This document shows positions 1 to 8,302 of a stretch of 64,000 nucleotides of DNA, piece after piece. The stretch is from Amycolatopsis camponoti (lineage in GTDB: Bacteria > Actinomycetota > Actinomycetes > Mycobacteriales > Pseudonocardiaceae). Each line of letters begins with the position of its first letter. The stretch's first letter is position 1. The position numbers and the translations under genes are program-made. Below the pieces are notes generated by a model. It had not been told where the DNA came from. It made no database searches and was given only the letters and a program-made list of their open reading frames with translations. Location: positions 570,501-634,500 of the forward strand of contig NZ_CABVGP010000002.1 of NCBI RefSeq assembly GCF_902497555.1. The letters run 5' to 3'.

Positions 1-404
1 TGGTGACGGGCGCGCAGGAGCTGCTGGCTTCCCTGGGCGTCCCGGAATCCCGGGTGCACCAGGAGCTGTTCTACGTGGACACGCCCCCGGAGCCGGTGAC
101 GCACCTCGACCCGGAGGTGGCGGGGGAGTCTTCGGAGGTCCGCGTGGTCCTGGACGGCCGCTCCAGCACGATGACCCTGCCCCGCACGTCTTCGGTCCTG
201 GACGGGGCGCAGAAGTTCCGGCCGGACCTGCCGTTCGCGTGCAAGGGCGGAGTCTGCGGAACCTGCCGCGCGAAGGTCACGGACGGCAAGGTCGACCTGC
301 GGCGGAACTTCGCGCTGGAGAAGGCGGAGGTGGACGCGGGGTTCGTGCTGACGTGCCAGTCGTACCCGGTCTCGGAGACGATCACGGTCGATTTCGACGC
401 TTGA
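1..404 (+). CDS. paaE: Phenylacetyl-CoA epoxidase reductase subunit, C-terminal part
   Basis: This is the 3' part of a gene that begins upstream of the window. The visible part ends in a plant-type 2Fe-2S ferredoxin domain with the cluster motif CKGGVCGTC and a fourth cysteine in LTCQSYP near the end. The stretch before it (ELLASLGVPESRVHQELF) matches the junction of the NAD-binding and ferredoxin domains of PaaE. In the family this subunit passes electrons from NADPH through FAD and the 2Fe-2S cluster to the PaaA di-iron oxygenase of aerobic phenylacetate degradation. The other paa genes would lie to the left and are not seen. The reductase family is clear; the exact subunit name is inferred from the C-terminus alone. 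Confidence 0.82.
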   Translation, partial: VTGAQELLASLGVPESRVHQELFYVDTPPEPVTHLDPEVAGESSEVRVVLDGRSSTMTLPRTSSVLDGAQKFRPDLPFACKGGVCGTCRAKVTDGKVDLRRNFALEKAEVDAGFVLTCQSYPVSETITVDFDA

Positions 405-411
405 AACTCGG

Positions 412-530
412 GTTGTCCACAGGGTGGTTTCCTTGTGGACAACCAGGTCCGCCACGGGCATTTCCGCTGGGTCAGTCGGGCGGCACCGCTAGAATTGGCC
501 TGGGGACGCCCCCCTGGGAGCGGTGGGGGC
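412..530. repeat. Intergenic repeat element copy A with paired DnaA-box-like sites
   Basis: TTGTCCACA (413-421) and its inverse TGTGGACAA (434-442) form a 10-bp inverted repeat. Fifty-six bases after the second box starts, the sequence reads TAGAATTGG and then GGGGACGCCCCCC. The same order with the same 56-base spacing recurs at 55705-55800, so this is a dispersed element. TTGTCCACA equals the Streptomyces-type DnaA box. The inverted repeat could equally end paaE transcription, since it starts 8 bases after the stop. TAGAAT may be a -10 hexamer. Function unknown. Confidence 0.55.
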
Positions 531-662
531 TGTCTGTGGGTGGGCTGTCCGGTGGGGCGGAGGCGAAGGGGCGGTTTCGGCGGAGCTGCGGGTGAGCGAG
601 CCACTGCGACTTTGCCGGGGCCCTGCCTGGGAGCGGTGGGGCTGTCTGTGGGTGGGCTGTCC
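514..662. repeat. Pair of 36/37-bp direct repeats
   Basis: The segment at 514-550 (CTGGGAGCGGTGGGGGCTG onward) recurs at 627-662 with one G deleted. The two copies are offset by about 113 bases and fill most of the gap between the convergent paaE and cyclase genes. No open gene is convincing here. The copies adjoin the downstream edge of the dispersed element at 412-530. Confidence 0.6.
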
Positions 663-667
663 GCGGG

Positions 668-1780
668 TCAGCGGTTGCGCCCTCGTCTGCGGCGGCGGGG
701 GCGGGGCTCGGTCTCCTCCTCGGCGGCCGGCTCCGCGACCGGGCTGGTCAGGCCCAGCATCTCCGCCGCCAGTTGCTGCGAGCTCGCGAACATCCCCGTC
801 GGTGCCTCGCTTGCCCGCCGCAGCGCTGCCGGGCGGAGGCGGTTGTAGCCGCGGACCGTCACCGGCCTGCGCTGGCGCAGCTCGTACGCCTTCTCCTCCG
901 AAAGCTCCGACGCCAGCTCGCGGTCCACCAGGATCGTGCCCGGGCGGGCCACCGATGTCAGGCGGGCCGCCAGGTTGACCACCGAGCCGTACACGTCGCC
1001 GAAGCGCGACAGGATGCGGCCTGAAGCCATTCCCGCGCGGACCGCCGGCAGGGTCTCGTCCGCCGACGTGCGCTCCGTCAGCGCCAGGGCGATCTCCGCC
1101 GCGTCGACTGCCGCGTCCGCCACGAACAGGACCTCGTCGCCGATCATCTTCACCACGCGGCCGTGGTGCTCGGCGATCGTCTCCGTCGCCAGCAGCTCGA
1201 ACGCGTCGAGGACCCGGCTCAGCTCTTCTTCATCGATCTGGCGCGTCAGGCGCGTGTAGCCGACCATGTCGACGAACCCGACCACCTGGGTGCGCGCCTC
1301 CAGGCTCTCGTCCGGCGCCGCGAACGCCCGCCCGGCGTACGCCGCCAGGTGCCGGCGCCACACGAAGTTCTGCACCCGCTCGAGCTCCGGCAGCAGCCGG
1401 TCGACCAGCCGGGCCACCTGGCGCTCGCTGCGCCCCAGCTCCGGCTGCTCCTTGATCAGCTGCCAGAGCATGTCGACCTGCCACTCGGCCAGCCGGGACA
1501 GGTGCTGGCCGAGCGCGCGCGTCACCGACACCTCGATGCTCGGGTCGATCAACCCCGACTGGACCAGCTGGTCCGCGGTGCGCATCGCCTCGACGTCCGC
1601 GTCGGTGAAGACGACCTCGTCGTCGCGCACCGTCGCGAACCCCAGTGCACGCCAAAGCCGGCGTGACCGCTCCTCGGGCACGCCGGCTTTTTCGGCCACT
1701 TCGAGCCGCGTGTACTTCCGCCTGCCGCCGAGCAGGACGCGTTCGAGCCGCTGCTGGAGCTCTTCGCTCGAATCGGTCAC
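668..1780 (-). CDS. Class III adenylate cyclase with N-terminal regulatory domain
   Basis: A 370-aa soluble protein. Residues 1-165 are helical and begin with a MerR-like helix-turn-helix look (YTRLEVAEKAGV), as in the autoinhibitory pH-sensing half of mycobacterial Rv1264-type cyclases. The cyclase domain runs from about 165 to 330. It carries the first metal aspartate (FVDMVGYT), the second in VVKMIGDEV, and the transition-state Asn/Arg in VVNLAARL, so it should make cAMP from ATP. The C-terminus is an arginine-rich basic tail. The gene follows the universal stress protein gene by 4 bases, so the two are probably co-transcribed. Rv1264-like regulation by pH is inferred from family resemblance only. 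Confidence 0.85.
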   Translation of the reverse strand: MTDSSEELQQRLERVLLGGRRKYTRLEVAEKAGVPEERSRRLWRALGFATVRDDEVVFTDADVEAMRTADQLVQSGLIDPSIEVSVTRALGQHLSRLAEWQVDMLWQLIKEQPELGRSERQVARLVDRLLPELERVQNFVWRRHLAAYAGRAFAAPDESLEARTQVVGFVDMVGYTRLTRQIDEEELSRVLDAFELLATETIAEHHGRVVKMIGDEVLFVADAAVDAAEIALALTERTSADETLPAVRAGMASGRILSRFGDVYGSVVNLAARLTSVARPGTILVDRELASELSEEKAYELRQRRPVTVRGYNRLRPAALRRASEAPTGMFASSQQLAAEMLGLTSPVAEPAAEEETEPRPRRRRRGRNR

Positions 1781-1784
1781 GTGC

Positions 1785-2237
1785 TCAGGTCGTGTGGACG
1801 ATCAGCACGTCCACACCGGACTTGCGCGCCACCTCCGACGGCACCGAGCCCAGGATCCGGCCGGCGATCGTGTTCAGCCCGCGGTTGCCGACCACCAGCA
1901 GGTCGGCCTCGCGCTCGTGCACGACCTTGCGCAGCGAGTCGACCGGGTCGCCCTTGACCGCGAGCGTGTCGATCTTCTGCGCGCCGGCCCGCACCGCCCG
2001 GTCCCGCGCCGACTGCAGCGTGTCCTCGGCCGGCGCCGAGCCGACGACCTGGTACGCCTCGTCGCCGAGGACGTCCTGGGCCTTGTCGACGTCGGTCTTG
2101 CTGGCCGGGTAGAACGCACACGCGATGACGAGCGTGGCGCCCGCGTCGCCGGCCACCGCCGCCGCGCGGTCCACCGCCGCGAACGAGGACTCCGAGCCGT
2201 CCGTGCCCACCACCACGGTCCGATATGCCGCACCCAT
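1785..2237 (-). CDS. Universal stress protein, UspA family
   Basis: A 150-aa single-domain Usp. It starts with the family strand TVVVGTDGSE and ends with the ATP-binding pattern G(2)xG(9)G(S/T), seen as VVGNRGLNTIAGRILGSVP, so nucleotide binding is expected. The ATG at 2237 is chosen because GGAGG lies 8 bases upstream; the TTG six bases earlier would sit too close to that site. It is the first gene of a probable two-gene unit with the cyclase. In this family ATP- or cAMP-binding Usps act in stress responses. A functional link to the cyclase is plausible but inferred from adjacency. Confidence 0.85.
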   Translation of the reverse strand: MGAAYRTVVVGTDGSESSFAAVDRAAAVAGDAGATLVIACAFYPASKTDVDKAQDVLGDEAYQVVGSAPAEDTLQSARDRAVRAGAQKIDTLAVKGDPVDSLRKVVHEREADLLVVGNRGLNTIAGRILGSVPSEVARKSGVDVLIVHTT

Positions 2238-2330
2238 GCGCAAAACCTCCAGGTGATCCCGCGTGAGCAGGGACGATAGCCGGTCGGTACCGACCGTGCC
2301 TGCTCGTCCGCGCCCGTGTCGGGTGGAAGG

Positions 2331-3548
2331 TTACTCGCCAGTCGCTTTCTGCGCTCCGCTTGGCCGCGGTGTCGGCTTCGGAGCCGGTTTGGCGGCCTGC
2401 TTGGGGGCGGGCTTCGGCTTCGGGACGTCGGAGGCCTTGATCCGGATGGTCTGCTCGACGTCGCTCACCGGCGTCGTCTTCCCGGTGTCCTCCGCCGGCT
2501 TCTCCGTCTTGAGGTCGTCGGCCTTCAGGTCGGTCGTGACGTCGGCGGGCACCTTGACCTCGTCACCGAGGACGGTGTGCGCCTCGGCCAGCACCGCCCG
2601 CGCCGCGCGGACCTGCTCGGCCAGCCCGCCGCGCACCTTGCGCAGGCTGTCGACGCGCTCGTTGGCCTGGGTGATCCGCCGGTTCGACTCCTCGGTCGCC
2701 GTCGTCACGCGGCGCCGCGCCTCGTCGGCGGCTTCCGCGAGCCGGGCGTTGGCCTCGGTGATCGAGTCCTGACGGCGCTTGTTCGCCTCGGCGATCGACT
2801 CCCGCGAACGGCGTTCGATGTCCGCCTTCGCGGTCTTCTCTTCTTCGAGGACCTTCGCGCGGATGTCGGCGGCGTCCTGCGTCGCCTCCTGGACGCGGCG
2901 GGCGGCCTCGGCCTTGCTCGCCGCCTCCTGCTCGGCCAGCACGCGCATCGCCTCGGTGCGGCGGGCGGCCATCGCGATCTCGAAGTCTTCTTCGACTTTC
3001 GTGCGACGGTCCGACGATTCGGCGTCGAGCTTCGTGCGCTCGGCCTCGGCCTTGTCGGTGATCTCCTTGGCCTGCGCGCGGGCGTCCTCGAGCACCTTGC
3101 GGTGCTCCGCCTCCATCTCCTTGCGGCGCAGGTCGAGCTCGGTGAGCAGCTGCTCGTAGCGGGCGCGCATGGCACTCGCGTCGGTCTCGGCCTTGGCCCG
3201 GATGTGCCCGGCCTCGGCTTCGGCGCGGGCGCGCGTGTCGGCGGATTCGTCCTGTGCGAGGCGCAGCATCCGCTGCAGCCGCTCGGACAGGCCTTCGACG
3301 CTCGTAGGCGGCTGGGCGAGCCGGTCGACCTGCCCGCGCAGGTCCGCGATCTCGCCGCGCGCGATCTCCAGCTGCCGGGCCAGGTCGCCGGCCTGCGCGA
3401 TGGCGGCGTCCCGATCGGCCGTGAGCATCTTGAGGTCGGCGTCCAGCCGTTCGAGGTGCTCGTCGACCTGCGCTCGGCTGTACCCGCGCTTCGCTACGTC
3501 GAAGCCGGCTCCCAGCGGCACAAGCTCCCGTTCATCGCCAAGGCTCAT
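2331..3548 (-). CDS. DivIVA-domain coiled-coil protein
   Basis: A 405-aa protein. Residues 12-50 (FDVAKRGYSRAQVDEHLERL) match the N-terminal DivIVA/Wag31-type membrane-curvature motif. Residues about 55-340 form one long coiled coil rich in Glu, Arg and Ala. The C-terminus is a Pro/Lys/Ala-rich low-complexity tail (KPAPKPTPRP). No enzymatic motif is present. Proteins of this build act as cytoskeletal or polar scaffolds in actinobacteria. It is longer than Wag31 and lacks that protein's context (cell-division genes), so it is a paralogue rather than the main DivIVA. The start codon has only a weak GGTAGG upstream. Confidence 0.75.
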   Translation of the reverse strand: MSLGDERELVPLGAGFDVAKRGYSRAQVDEHLERLDADLKMLTADRDAAIAQAGDLARQLEIARGEIADLRGQVDRLAQPPTSVEGLSERLQRMLRLAQDESADTRARAEAEAGHIRAKAETDASAMRARYEQLLTELDLRRKEMEAEHRKVLEDARAQAKEITDKAEAERTKLDAESSDRRTKVEEDFEIAMAARRTEAMRVLAEQEAASKAEAARRVQEATQDAADIRAKVLEEEKTAKADIERRSRESIAEANKRRQDSITEANARLAEAADEARRRVTTATEESNRRITQANERVDSLRKVRGGLAEQVRAARAVLAEAHTVLGDEVKVPADVTTDLKADDLKTEKPAEDTGKTTPVSDVEQTIRIKASDVPKPKPAPKQAAKPAPKPTPRPSGAQKATGE

Positions 3549-3730
3549 GGGCCTACCGTAGTCGCAGCCCGGTCACGGAAGGGTGAGCACCCGTGCGGTG
3601 CGCCGAACGTGCCGTGTGATGCGGCGAAGGGAACTGGCCGGATCCGGTGGTATCCGGGCGGAATCCGACGCCGGGTGCGGCAGCCGCCCCCGGCGTCGTC
3701 GTGATCAGGCCTCTTGATCAGGCTTCTTGG

Positions 3731-5071
3731 TCAGGCACCGCGGAAGGCGTTGATCCCCTCGATGTGCTTGGCGCGCTTTTCCTCGTCGCGGACGCCGAGG
3801 CCTTCCTGCGGGGCGAGCGCGAGCACGCCGACCTTGCCCTGGTGGGCGTTGCGGTGCACGTCCAGCGCGGCCTGCCCGGTCTCTTCGAGCGGGTACGTCT
3901 TCGACAGCGTCGGGTGGATCAGCCCCTTCGAGATCAGTCGGTTCGCTTCCCAGGACTCGCGGTAGTTCGCGAAGTGGGAGCCGATGATCCGTTTCAGGTT
4001 CATCCACAGGTAGCGGTTGTCGTACTGGTGCATGTACCCCGAGGTGGACGCGCACGTGACGATCGTGCCGCCCTTGCGCGCGGCGTAGACGGACGCGCCG
4101 AACGTCTCCCGGCCCGGGTGCTCGAACACGATGTCCGGGTCGTCGCCGCCGGTCAGCTCGCGGATCTTCGCGCCGAAGCGCTGCCACTCCTTCGGGTCCT
4201 GCTCGGTCTCGGACTTCCAGAACTTGTAGTCCTCGGCGCTGCGGTCGATGATCAGCTCGGCACCGAGCTTCCGGCAGATCGCGGCCTTTTCCGGGCTGGA
4301 GACGACGCAGACCGGGATCGCGCCGCCGTTCAGCGCGTACTGCGTCGCGTAGGAGCCGAGGCCGCCCGAGGCGCCCCAGATCAGGACGACGTCGCCCTGC
4401 TTCATGTCCGCGCCGTTGCGTGAGACCAGCTGGCGGTAGGCGGTGGAGTTGACCAGCCCGGGGGAGGCGGCTTCCTCCCAGGTGAGGTGGTCCGGCTTCG
4501 GCATCAGCTGGTTGGCCTTGACCAGTGCGATCTCGGCGAGGCCGCCGAAGTTCGTCTCGAAGCCCCAGATCCGCTGCTCGGTGTCGAGCATCGTGTCGTT
4601 GTGCCCGTCCGGGCTCTCGAGCTCGACGTTCAGGCAGTGCGCGACCACCTCGTCGCCCGGCTTCCAGTTGTGCACGCCGACGCCGGTGCGCAGCACGACG
4701 CCGGACAGGTCCGAGCCGACGACGTGGTAGGGCAGGTCGTGCCGCTTGGCCAGCGGCGAGAGCTTCCCGTACTTCTTCAGGAACTTGAACGTGGGGATCG
4801 GCTCGAAGATCGACGTCCACACGGTGTTGTAGTTGATGGCGCTCGCCATCACGGCGACCAGCGCCTCGCCCGGGCCCAGCTCGGGCACGGGGACGTCGTC
4901 GAGGTGCAACGACTTGCGCGGGTCCTTGTCCCGGCTCTCGAGGCCCTCGAACATGTCGACCTCGTCGGCGCGCACGGTCACCCCGCGATAGCTCTCGGGG
5001 ACGGGCAGGGAGCCGACCGCGGCGGACTCGCCGTTCAGGATGGCTTGCTGGATCTCGCCGAGCTGCGTCAT
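3731..5071 (-). CDS. ccr: Crotonyl-CoA carboxylase/reductase
   Basis: A 446-aa zinc-less MDR-superfamily enzyme that reductively carboxylates crotonyl-CoA to ethylmalonyl-CoA with NADPH and CO2. Diagnostic stretches are SAINYNTVW near residue 80, WGFETNFGGLAE near 165-175, the nucleotide loop IWGASGGLGSYATQ near 215, and HFANYRES near 355. These hold the Asn, Phe/Glu and His that bind CO2 in characterised Ccr proteins. The ATG at 5071 is preferred because GGAGGA sits 5 bases before it; the ATG at 5098 lacks such a site. Ccr serves the ethylmalonyl-CoA pathway or the supply of ethylmalonyl-CoA for polyketides. The nearby mce, thiolase and meaB genes support acyl-CoA interconversion here. Confidence 0.93.
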   Translation of the reverse strand: MTQLGEIQQAILNGESAAVGSLPVPESYRGVTVRADEVDMFEGLESRDKDPRKSLHLDDVPVPELGPGEALVAVMASAINYNTVWTSIFEPIPTFKFLKKYGKLSPLAKRHDLPYHVVGSDLSGVVLRTGVGVHNWKPGDEVVAHCLNVELESPDGHNDTMLDTEQRIWGFETNFGGLAEIALVKANQLMPKPDHLTWEEAASPGLVNSTAYRQLVSRNGADMKQGDVVLIWGASGGLGSYATQYALNGGAIPVCVVSSPEKAAICRKLGAELIIDRSAEDYKFWKSETEQDPKEWQRFGAKIRELTGGDDPDIVFEHPGRETFGASVYAARKGGTIVTCASTSGYMHQYDNRYLWMNLKRIIGSHFANYRESWEANRLISKGLIHPTLSKTYPLEETGQAALDVHRNAHQGKVGVLALAPQEGLGVRDEEKRAKHIEGINAFRGA

Positions 5072-5276
5072 CGGTTCCTCCGCGGAGATGGGGGTCAACG
5101 GCGTTGGCGGCAGAAATTACTCGCCGGTAACTCGCGCACACAACTGTACGAGACGGACAGCACGATTACACGTCGAACTGTGACCGATCAGTCTTGACCG
5201 GCTGGCCAGTCAAGCGGATCATCGGCTGTGGGAACACCCACCCGACCAGCAGTTTCACCGACGGAGGTGAGCACGA

Positions 5277-5645
5277 ATGAGTGAAGTCTCTACGCGCGCA
5301 TGGGCCCGGCCACACGATTGGGCCGAGGTCGTCATCGGGGTCGTCGCCGCTCTTTCACCCCTTTGGCTGAGCACGGACTCGACCGCGATGTGGACGATGG
5401 TCGTCCTGGGCGCCTTGATCGCACTCGACGGCCTGGTCTCGCTGGCCATGCCGGGCATGGTCTACGGCGAAGGCATCCAGATCGCGCTCGGTGTGCTGTT
5501 CTTCATCGCGCCGTGGGTGATGGGATACACCGAGTTCAACGGCGCGTCCTGGACGTCCTGGATCGCCGGGGTGCTCGTGGTCATCGCCGGCGCGGCGGCG
5601 ATGCCGGTCGCGAGCGCCGCGCACCGCACGGCAGGCCAGCACTGA
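5277..5645 (+). CDS. SPW-repeat membrane protein
   Basis: A 122-aa integral membrane protein with four predicted transmembrane helices in two repeats. The repeat signature is LSPLWLS near residue 30 and FIAPWVMGY near residue 80, as in the SPW domain of actinobacterial membrane proteins. GGAGG lies 9 bases before the ATG. It is followed after 19 bases by a TetR gene, probably in the same transcript. Molecular function of the SPW family is unknown. It is divergent from ccr across a 205-base promoter region that contains CTTGAC(N10)GTCAAG, a weak operator candidate at 5193-5214. Confidence 0.78.
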   Translation: MSEVSTRAWARPHDWAEVVIGVVAALSPLWLSTDSTAMWTMVVLGALIALDGLVSLAMPGMVYGEGIQIALGVLFFIAPWVMGYTEFNGASWTSWIAGVLVVIAGAAAMPVASAAHRTAGQH

Positions 5646-5664
5646 CGGACCAGGAGGCACCCGC

Positions 5665-6237
5665 ATGACCGAGGATTCGGCGAAGGAGCGCATCCTCCGC
5701 GCCGCCGAGGCGCTCTTCGCCGAGTCCGGCTTCGACGCCACCCCGACCTCTCGCATCGCCGAGCGGGCCGGGGTGCCGAAGGGGCTGGTGCACTACTACT
5801 TCCGGCACAAGGCGGACCTGCTCACCGCGCTGGTCGAGCGACTGCCCGACGAGCGCATCGAGCCGGCCGTGGTCGTCGTCCCCGGCGACCTGGTGGGCAG
5901 CCTGCGGCGGCTGGTCCGCGAGCTCGACCACCGCTTCAGCCGGTCGCTCGGGCTCTCGCACCTGCTGTGGCGCGAGGCGGACACCCACCACGTCGTCCGC
6001 GACGCCCTCCACGAGCGTTTCCAGGTGCTCGTGCGCCAGGTTCACGCGGTGATCCTGGCGGCAACAGGCGGCGGCGTCCCCGCGGCCGACATCGACCGCG
6101 CGTCGGGCCTGCTGGCCCGCGCGGTCAGCCACCGCCACGCGACGGCCCGCCACTCCGACGACGACCTGCCCGCCGAGTTCGACGGCGAGCTGACGTTCAT
6201 CGCCGACGCCCTCGTGTCGAAGACCGCGCCGGCTTAG
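5665..6237 (+). CDS. TetR-family transcriptional regulator
   Basis: A 190-aa protein with a typical TetR N-terminal helix-turn-helix at residues 8-52 (ILRAAEALFAESGFDATP, then IAERAGVPKGLVHYYF). The remaining helical part would bind a ligand and form the dimer; it is too variable to name the ligand. AGGAGG stands 7 bases before the ATG. It lies directly behind the SPW gene and could regulate that operon, the divergent ccr gene, or both. This is inference from position. Confidence 0.85.
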   Translation: MTEDSAKERILRAAEALFAESGFDATPTSRIAERAGVPKGLVHYYFRHKADLLTALVERLPDERIEPAVVVVPGDLVGSLRRLVRELDHRFSRSLGLSHLLWREADTHHVVRDALHERFQVLVRQVHAVILAATGGGVPAADIDRASGLLARAVSHRHATARHSDDDLPAEFDGELTFIADALVSKTAPA

Positions 6238-6289
6238 CCGTGGCCGGGGCCGTGTACCCGCGGAGTGCGGCGGACGCGCGGTTCCGGCG

Positions 6290-6322
6290 TGCGGGGATGC
6301 GGCGGGGATGCGGCGGGGTGCG
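6290..6322. repeat. Short 11-bp tandem repeat
   Basis: GCGGGGATGCG is repeated twice in tandem, followed by a third shortened copy. A fourth related stretch lies near 6350. The repeats fill part of the 284-base gap between the TetR and methylmalonyl-CoA epimerase genes, which converge. The region is otherwise GC-rich and holds no convincing gene. Confidence 0.5.
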
Positions 6323-6521
6323 GGAGTGCGGTGCGCGGCTCCTGCGCGCGGGGATGCGCGGCCGGACTGGGCCCGGGCCGTTGACGCCGCCGGCCCGGGC
6401 AGTGCCGAAGTCGGCTGGCCTCTCAGTGCCCCCGGCCCCGCCCCGCCCCTCCGCCCTGCTTGTTGTCACCGAAGTGCGGTTGCCCCGCGCCGGAGTTGTT
6501 GCGCCTGAACGGGTTTGGTGC

Positions 6522-6977
6522 TCAGTGCGCCGCGTTGTCCTTGGCCGGCTCCACCAGCTCCACCAGGACGCCGCCCGCGTCCTTCGGGTGGATGAAGTTC
6601 ACCCGGCTGTTGGACGTTCCGCGCTTCGCCGCCTCGTACAGCAGGCGCAGGCCCTGCTCGCGCAGTGCCGCCGACGCCGCGTCCACATCGGACACGCGGT
6701 ACGCCAGCTGCTGCAGCCCCGGGCCGCTCTTGGCCAGGAACTTGCCGATCGCCGAGTCGTCGCGCAGCGGGGCGAGCAGCTGGATCTGCGTCTCCGTGCC
6801 CGCCGTGCCGGGCGCGCGCAGCATCGCCTCGCGCACTCCCTGCTCCTCGTTCACCTCCTCGTGCGCCACTTCCAGGCCGAAGTGCGCGCGGTGGAACTCG
6901 ATGGCCGCGTCCAGGTCCGGGACCGCGATGCCGACGTGGTCGATGGCCGTCACGAACGGCCGCAGGGCGTCATTCAT
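6522..6977 (-). CDS. mce: Methylmalonyl-CoA epimerase
   Basis: A 151-aa vicinal-oxygen-chelate fold enzyme that interconverts the 2R and 2S forms of methylmalonyl-CoA. Both beta-alpha-beta modules are visible. The metal ligand His is in [16 protein letters not shown] near residue 13. [28 protein letters not shown] and [14 protein letters not shown] match the family's core and its last metal-binding Glu. No good Shine-Dalgarno precedes the ATG, so a leaderless start is possible. It diverges from the thiolase-meaB pair, and together they fit propionyl/methylmalonyl-CoA metabolism. Confidence 0.92.
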   Translation of the reverse strand: MNDALRPFVTAIDHVGIAVPDLDAAIEFHRAHFGLEVAHEEVNEEQGVREAMLRAPGTAGTETQIQLLAPLRDDSAIGKFLAKSGPGLQQLAYRVSDVDAASAALREQGLRLLYEAAKRGTSNSRVNFIHPKDAGGVLVELVEPAKDNAAH

Positions 6978-7114
6978 GGAGGCAGGATAGGGGGCGCCCG
7001 CCCGGCGTTCCCCCAGAATCGTCGCGTGCCCCGCCTCACACTGGCTCCATCAAGAAGCCCGCCCTCCGGGTATGGTCGGAAAAACTGCCCATGCGCCGAA
7101 GCTTGGAGGACGCC

Positions 7115-8302
7115 GTGTCCGGTTCCGTGATCCTGGGTGCCGCCCGTACACCGATCGGGCGCTTGCTCGGATCCCTCAAGGACTTCACGGGGGCACAGCT
7201 GGGCGGGGTCGCGATCAAGGCGGCCCTCGAACGCGCCGGGGTCTCCCCGGACGCGGTGCAGTACACGATCATGGGCCAGGTGCTCACCGCAGGTGCCGGC
7301 CAGATCCCGGCCCGCCAGGCCGCGGTCGCCGCGGGCATCCCGATGAGCGTGCCCGCCCTGACGATCAACAAGGTCTGCCTTTCGGGCCTCGACGCCATCG
7401 CGCTCGCCGACCAGCTGATCCGGGCCGGCGAGTTCGACATCGTCGTGGCCGGCGGCCAGGAGTCGATGACCCAGGCGCCGCACCTGCTGCCCAAGTCCCG
7501 CTCCGGCTTCAAGTACGGCGACACGACGCTCGTCGACCACATGGCCTACGACGGGCTCTTCTGCGCGTTCGACCAGGTCGCCATGGGCTCCTCGACGGAG
7601 AAGTACAACTCCCGCTACGGCGTCACCCGCGAGCAGCAGGACGCGTTCTCCGCCCGTTCGCACCAGCGCGCGGCCGAGGCGATCAAGAACGGCTACTTCA
7701 CCGACGAGATCGCGCCCGTCTCCATCCCGCAGCGCAAGGGCGACCCGGTCGTCTTCGACACCGACGAAGGCGTCCGCGCCGACACCACCGCGGAAAGCCT
7801 CGCCAAGCTGCGCCCCGCCTTCGCTTCCGACGGCACCATCACCGCGGGCTCGGCCTCGCAGATCTCCGACGGCGCCGCCGCGGTCGTCGTGGCCAGCAAG
7901 GCGAAGGCCGAGGAGCTCGGCCTCACCGCGATCGCCGAGATCGGCGCGCACGGCGTCGTCGCCGGGCCGGACGCCAGCCTGCACGAGCAGCCGTCGAACG
8001 CCATCCTCGCCGCGCTGGCGAAGGCGAACCTCGGCGCCGACGCGCTCGACCTCGTCGAGATCAACGAAGCCTTCGCCGCGGTCGGGCTCGTCTCCACCGA
8101 GAAGCTCGGCCTCGACCCCGAGAAGGTCAACGTCAACGGCGGGGCCATCGCCCTCGGCCACCCGATCGGCGCCTCCGGGGCCCGGCTCGCCGTGCACCTG
8201 ATCCACGAGCTGCGCCGCCGCGGTGGCGGGCTCGGCGCGGCCGCGCTGTGCGGCGGCGGCGGCCAGGGCGACGCCCTCCTGCTGCGGGTGCCGTCCGCGT
8301 AA
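7115..8302 (+). CDS. Acetyl-CoA C-acetyltransferase (thiolase)
   Basis: A 395-aa degradative/biosynthetic-type thiolase. The nucleophilic Cys is in [11 protein letters not shown] near residue 88, the catalytic His in [13 protein letters not shown], and the second Cys in [14 protein letters not shown] near the C-terminus. The GTG at 7115 is chosen because GGAGG lies 5 bases upstream and gives the usual family length; an in-frame ATG at 7091 would add eight residues without a ribosome site. It condenses two acetyl-CoA to acetoacetyl-CoA or cleaves it, so it can feed crotonyl-CoA to the nearby ccr. meaB follows with no gap, so co-translation is likely. Confidence 0.92.
   Translation: MSGSVILGAARTPIGRLLGSLKDFTGAQLGGVAIKAALERAGVSPDAVQYTIMGQVLTAGAGQIPARQAAVAAGIPMSVPALTINKVCLSGLDAIALADQLIRAGEFDIVVAGGQESMTQAPHLLPKSRSGFKYGDTTLVDHMAYDGLFCAFDQVAMGSSTEKYNSRYGVTREQQDAFSARSHQRAAEAIKNGYFTDEIAPVSIPQRKGDPVVFDTDEGVRADTTAESLAKLRPAFASDGTITAGSASQISDGAAAVVVASKAKAEELGLTAIAEIGAHGVVAGPDASLHEQPSNAILAALAKANLGADALDLVEINEAFAAVGLVSTEKLGLDPEKVNVNGGAIALGHPIGASGARLAVHLIHELRRRGGGLGAAALCGGGGQGDALLLRVPSA

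Noticed and set aside
412..443. DnaA-box-like pair as a replication origin
   Set aside because: Only two boxes with no AT-rich region and no dnaA or dnaN nearby; a dispersed element or terminator is more likely.
5193..5214. CTTGAC(N10)GTCAAG as the TetR operator
   Set aside because: The arms are short, the inner symmetry has a different centre, and no second copy was seen; kept only as a remark under the SPW gene.
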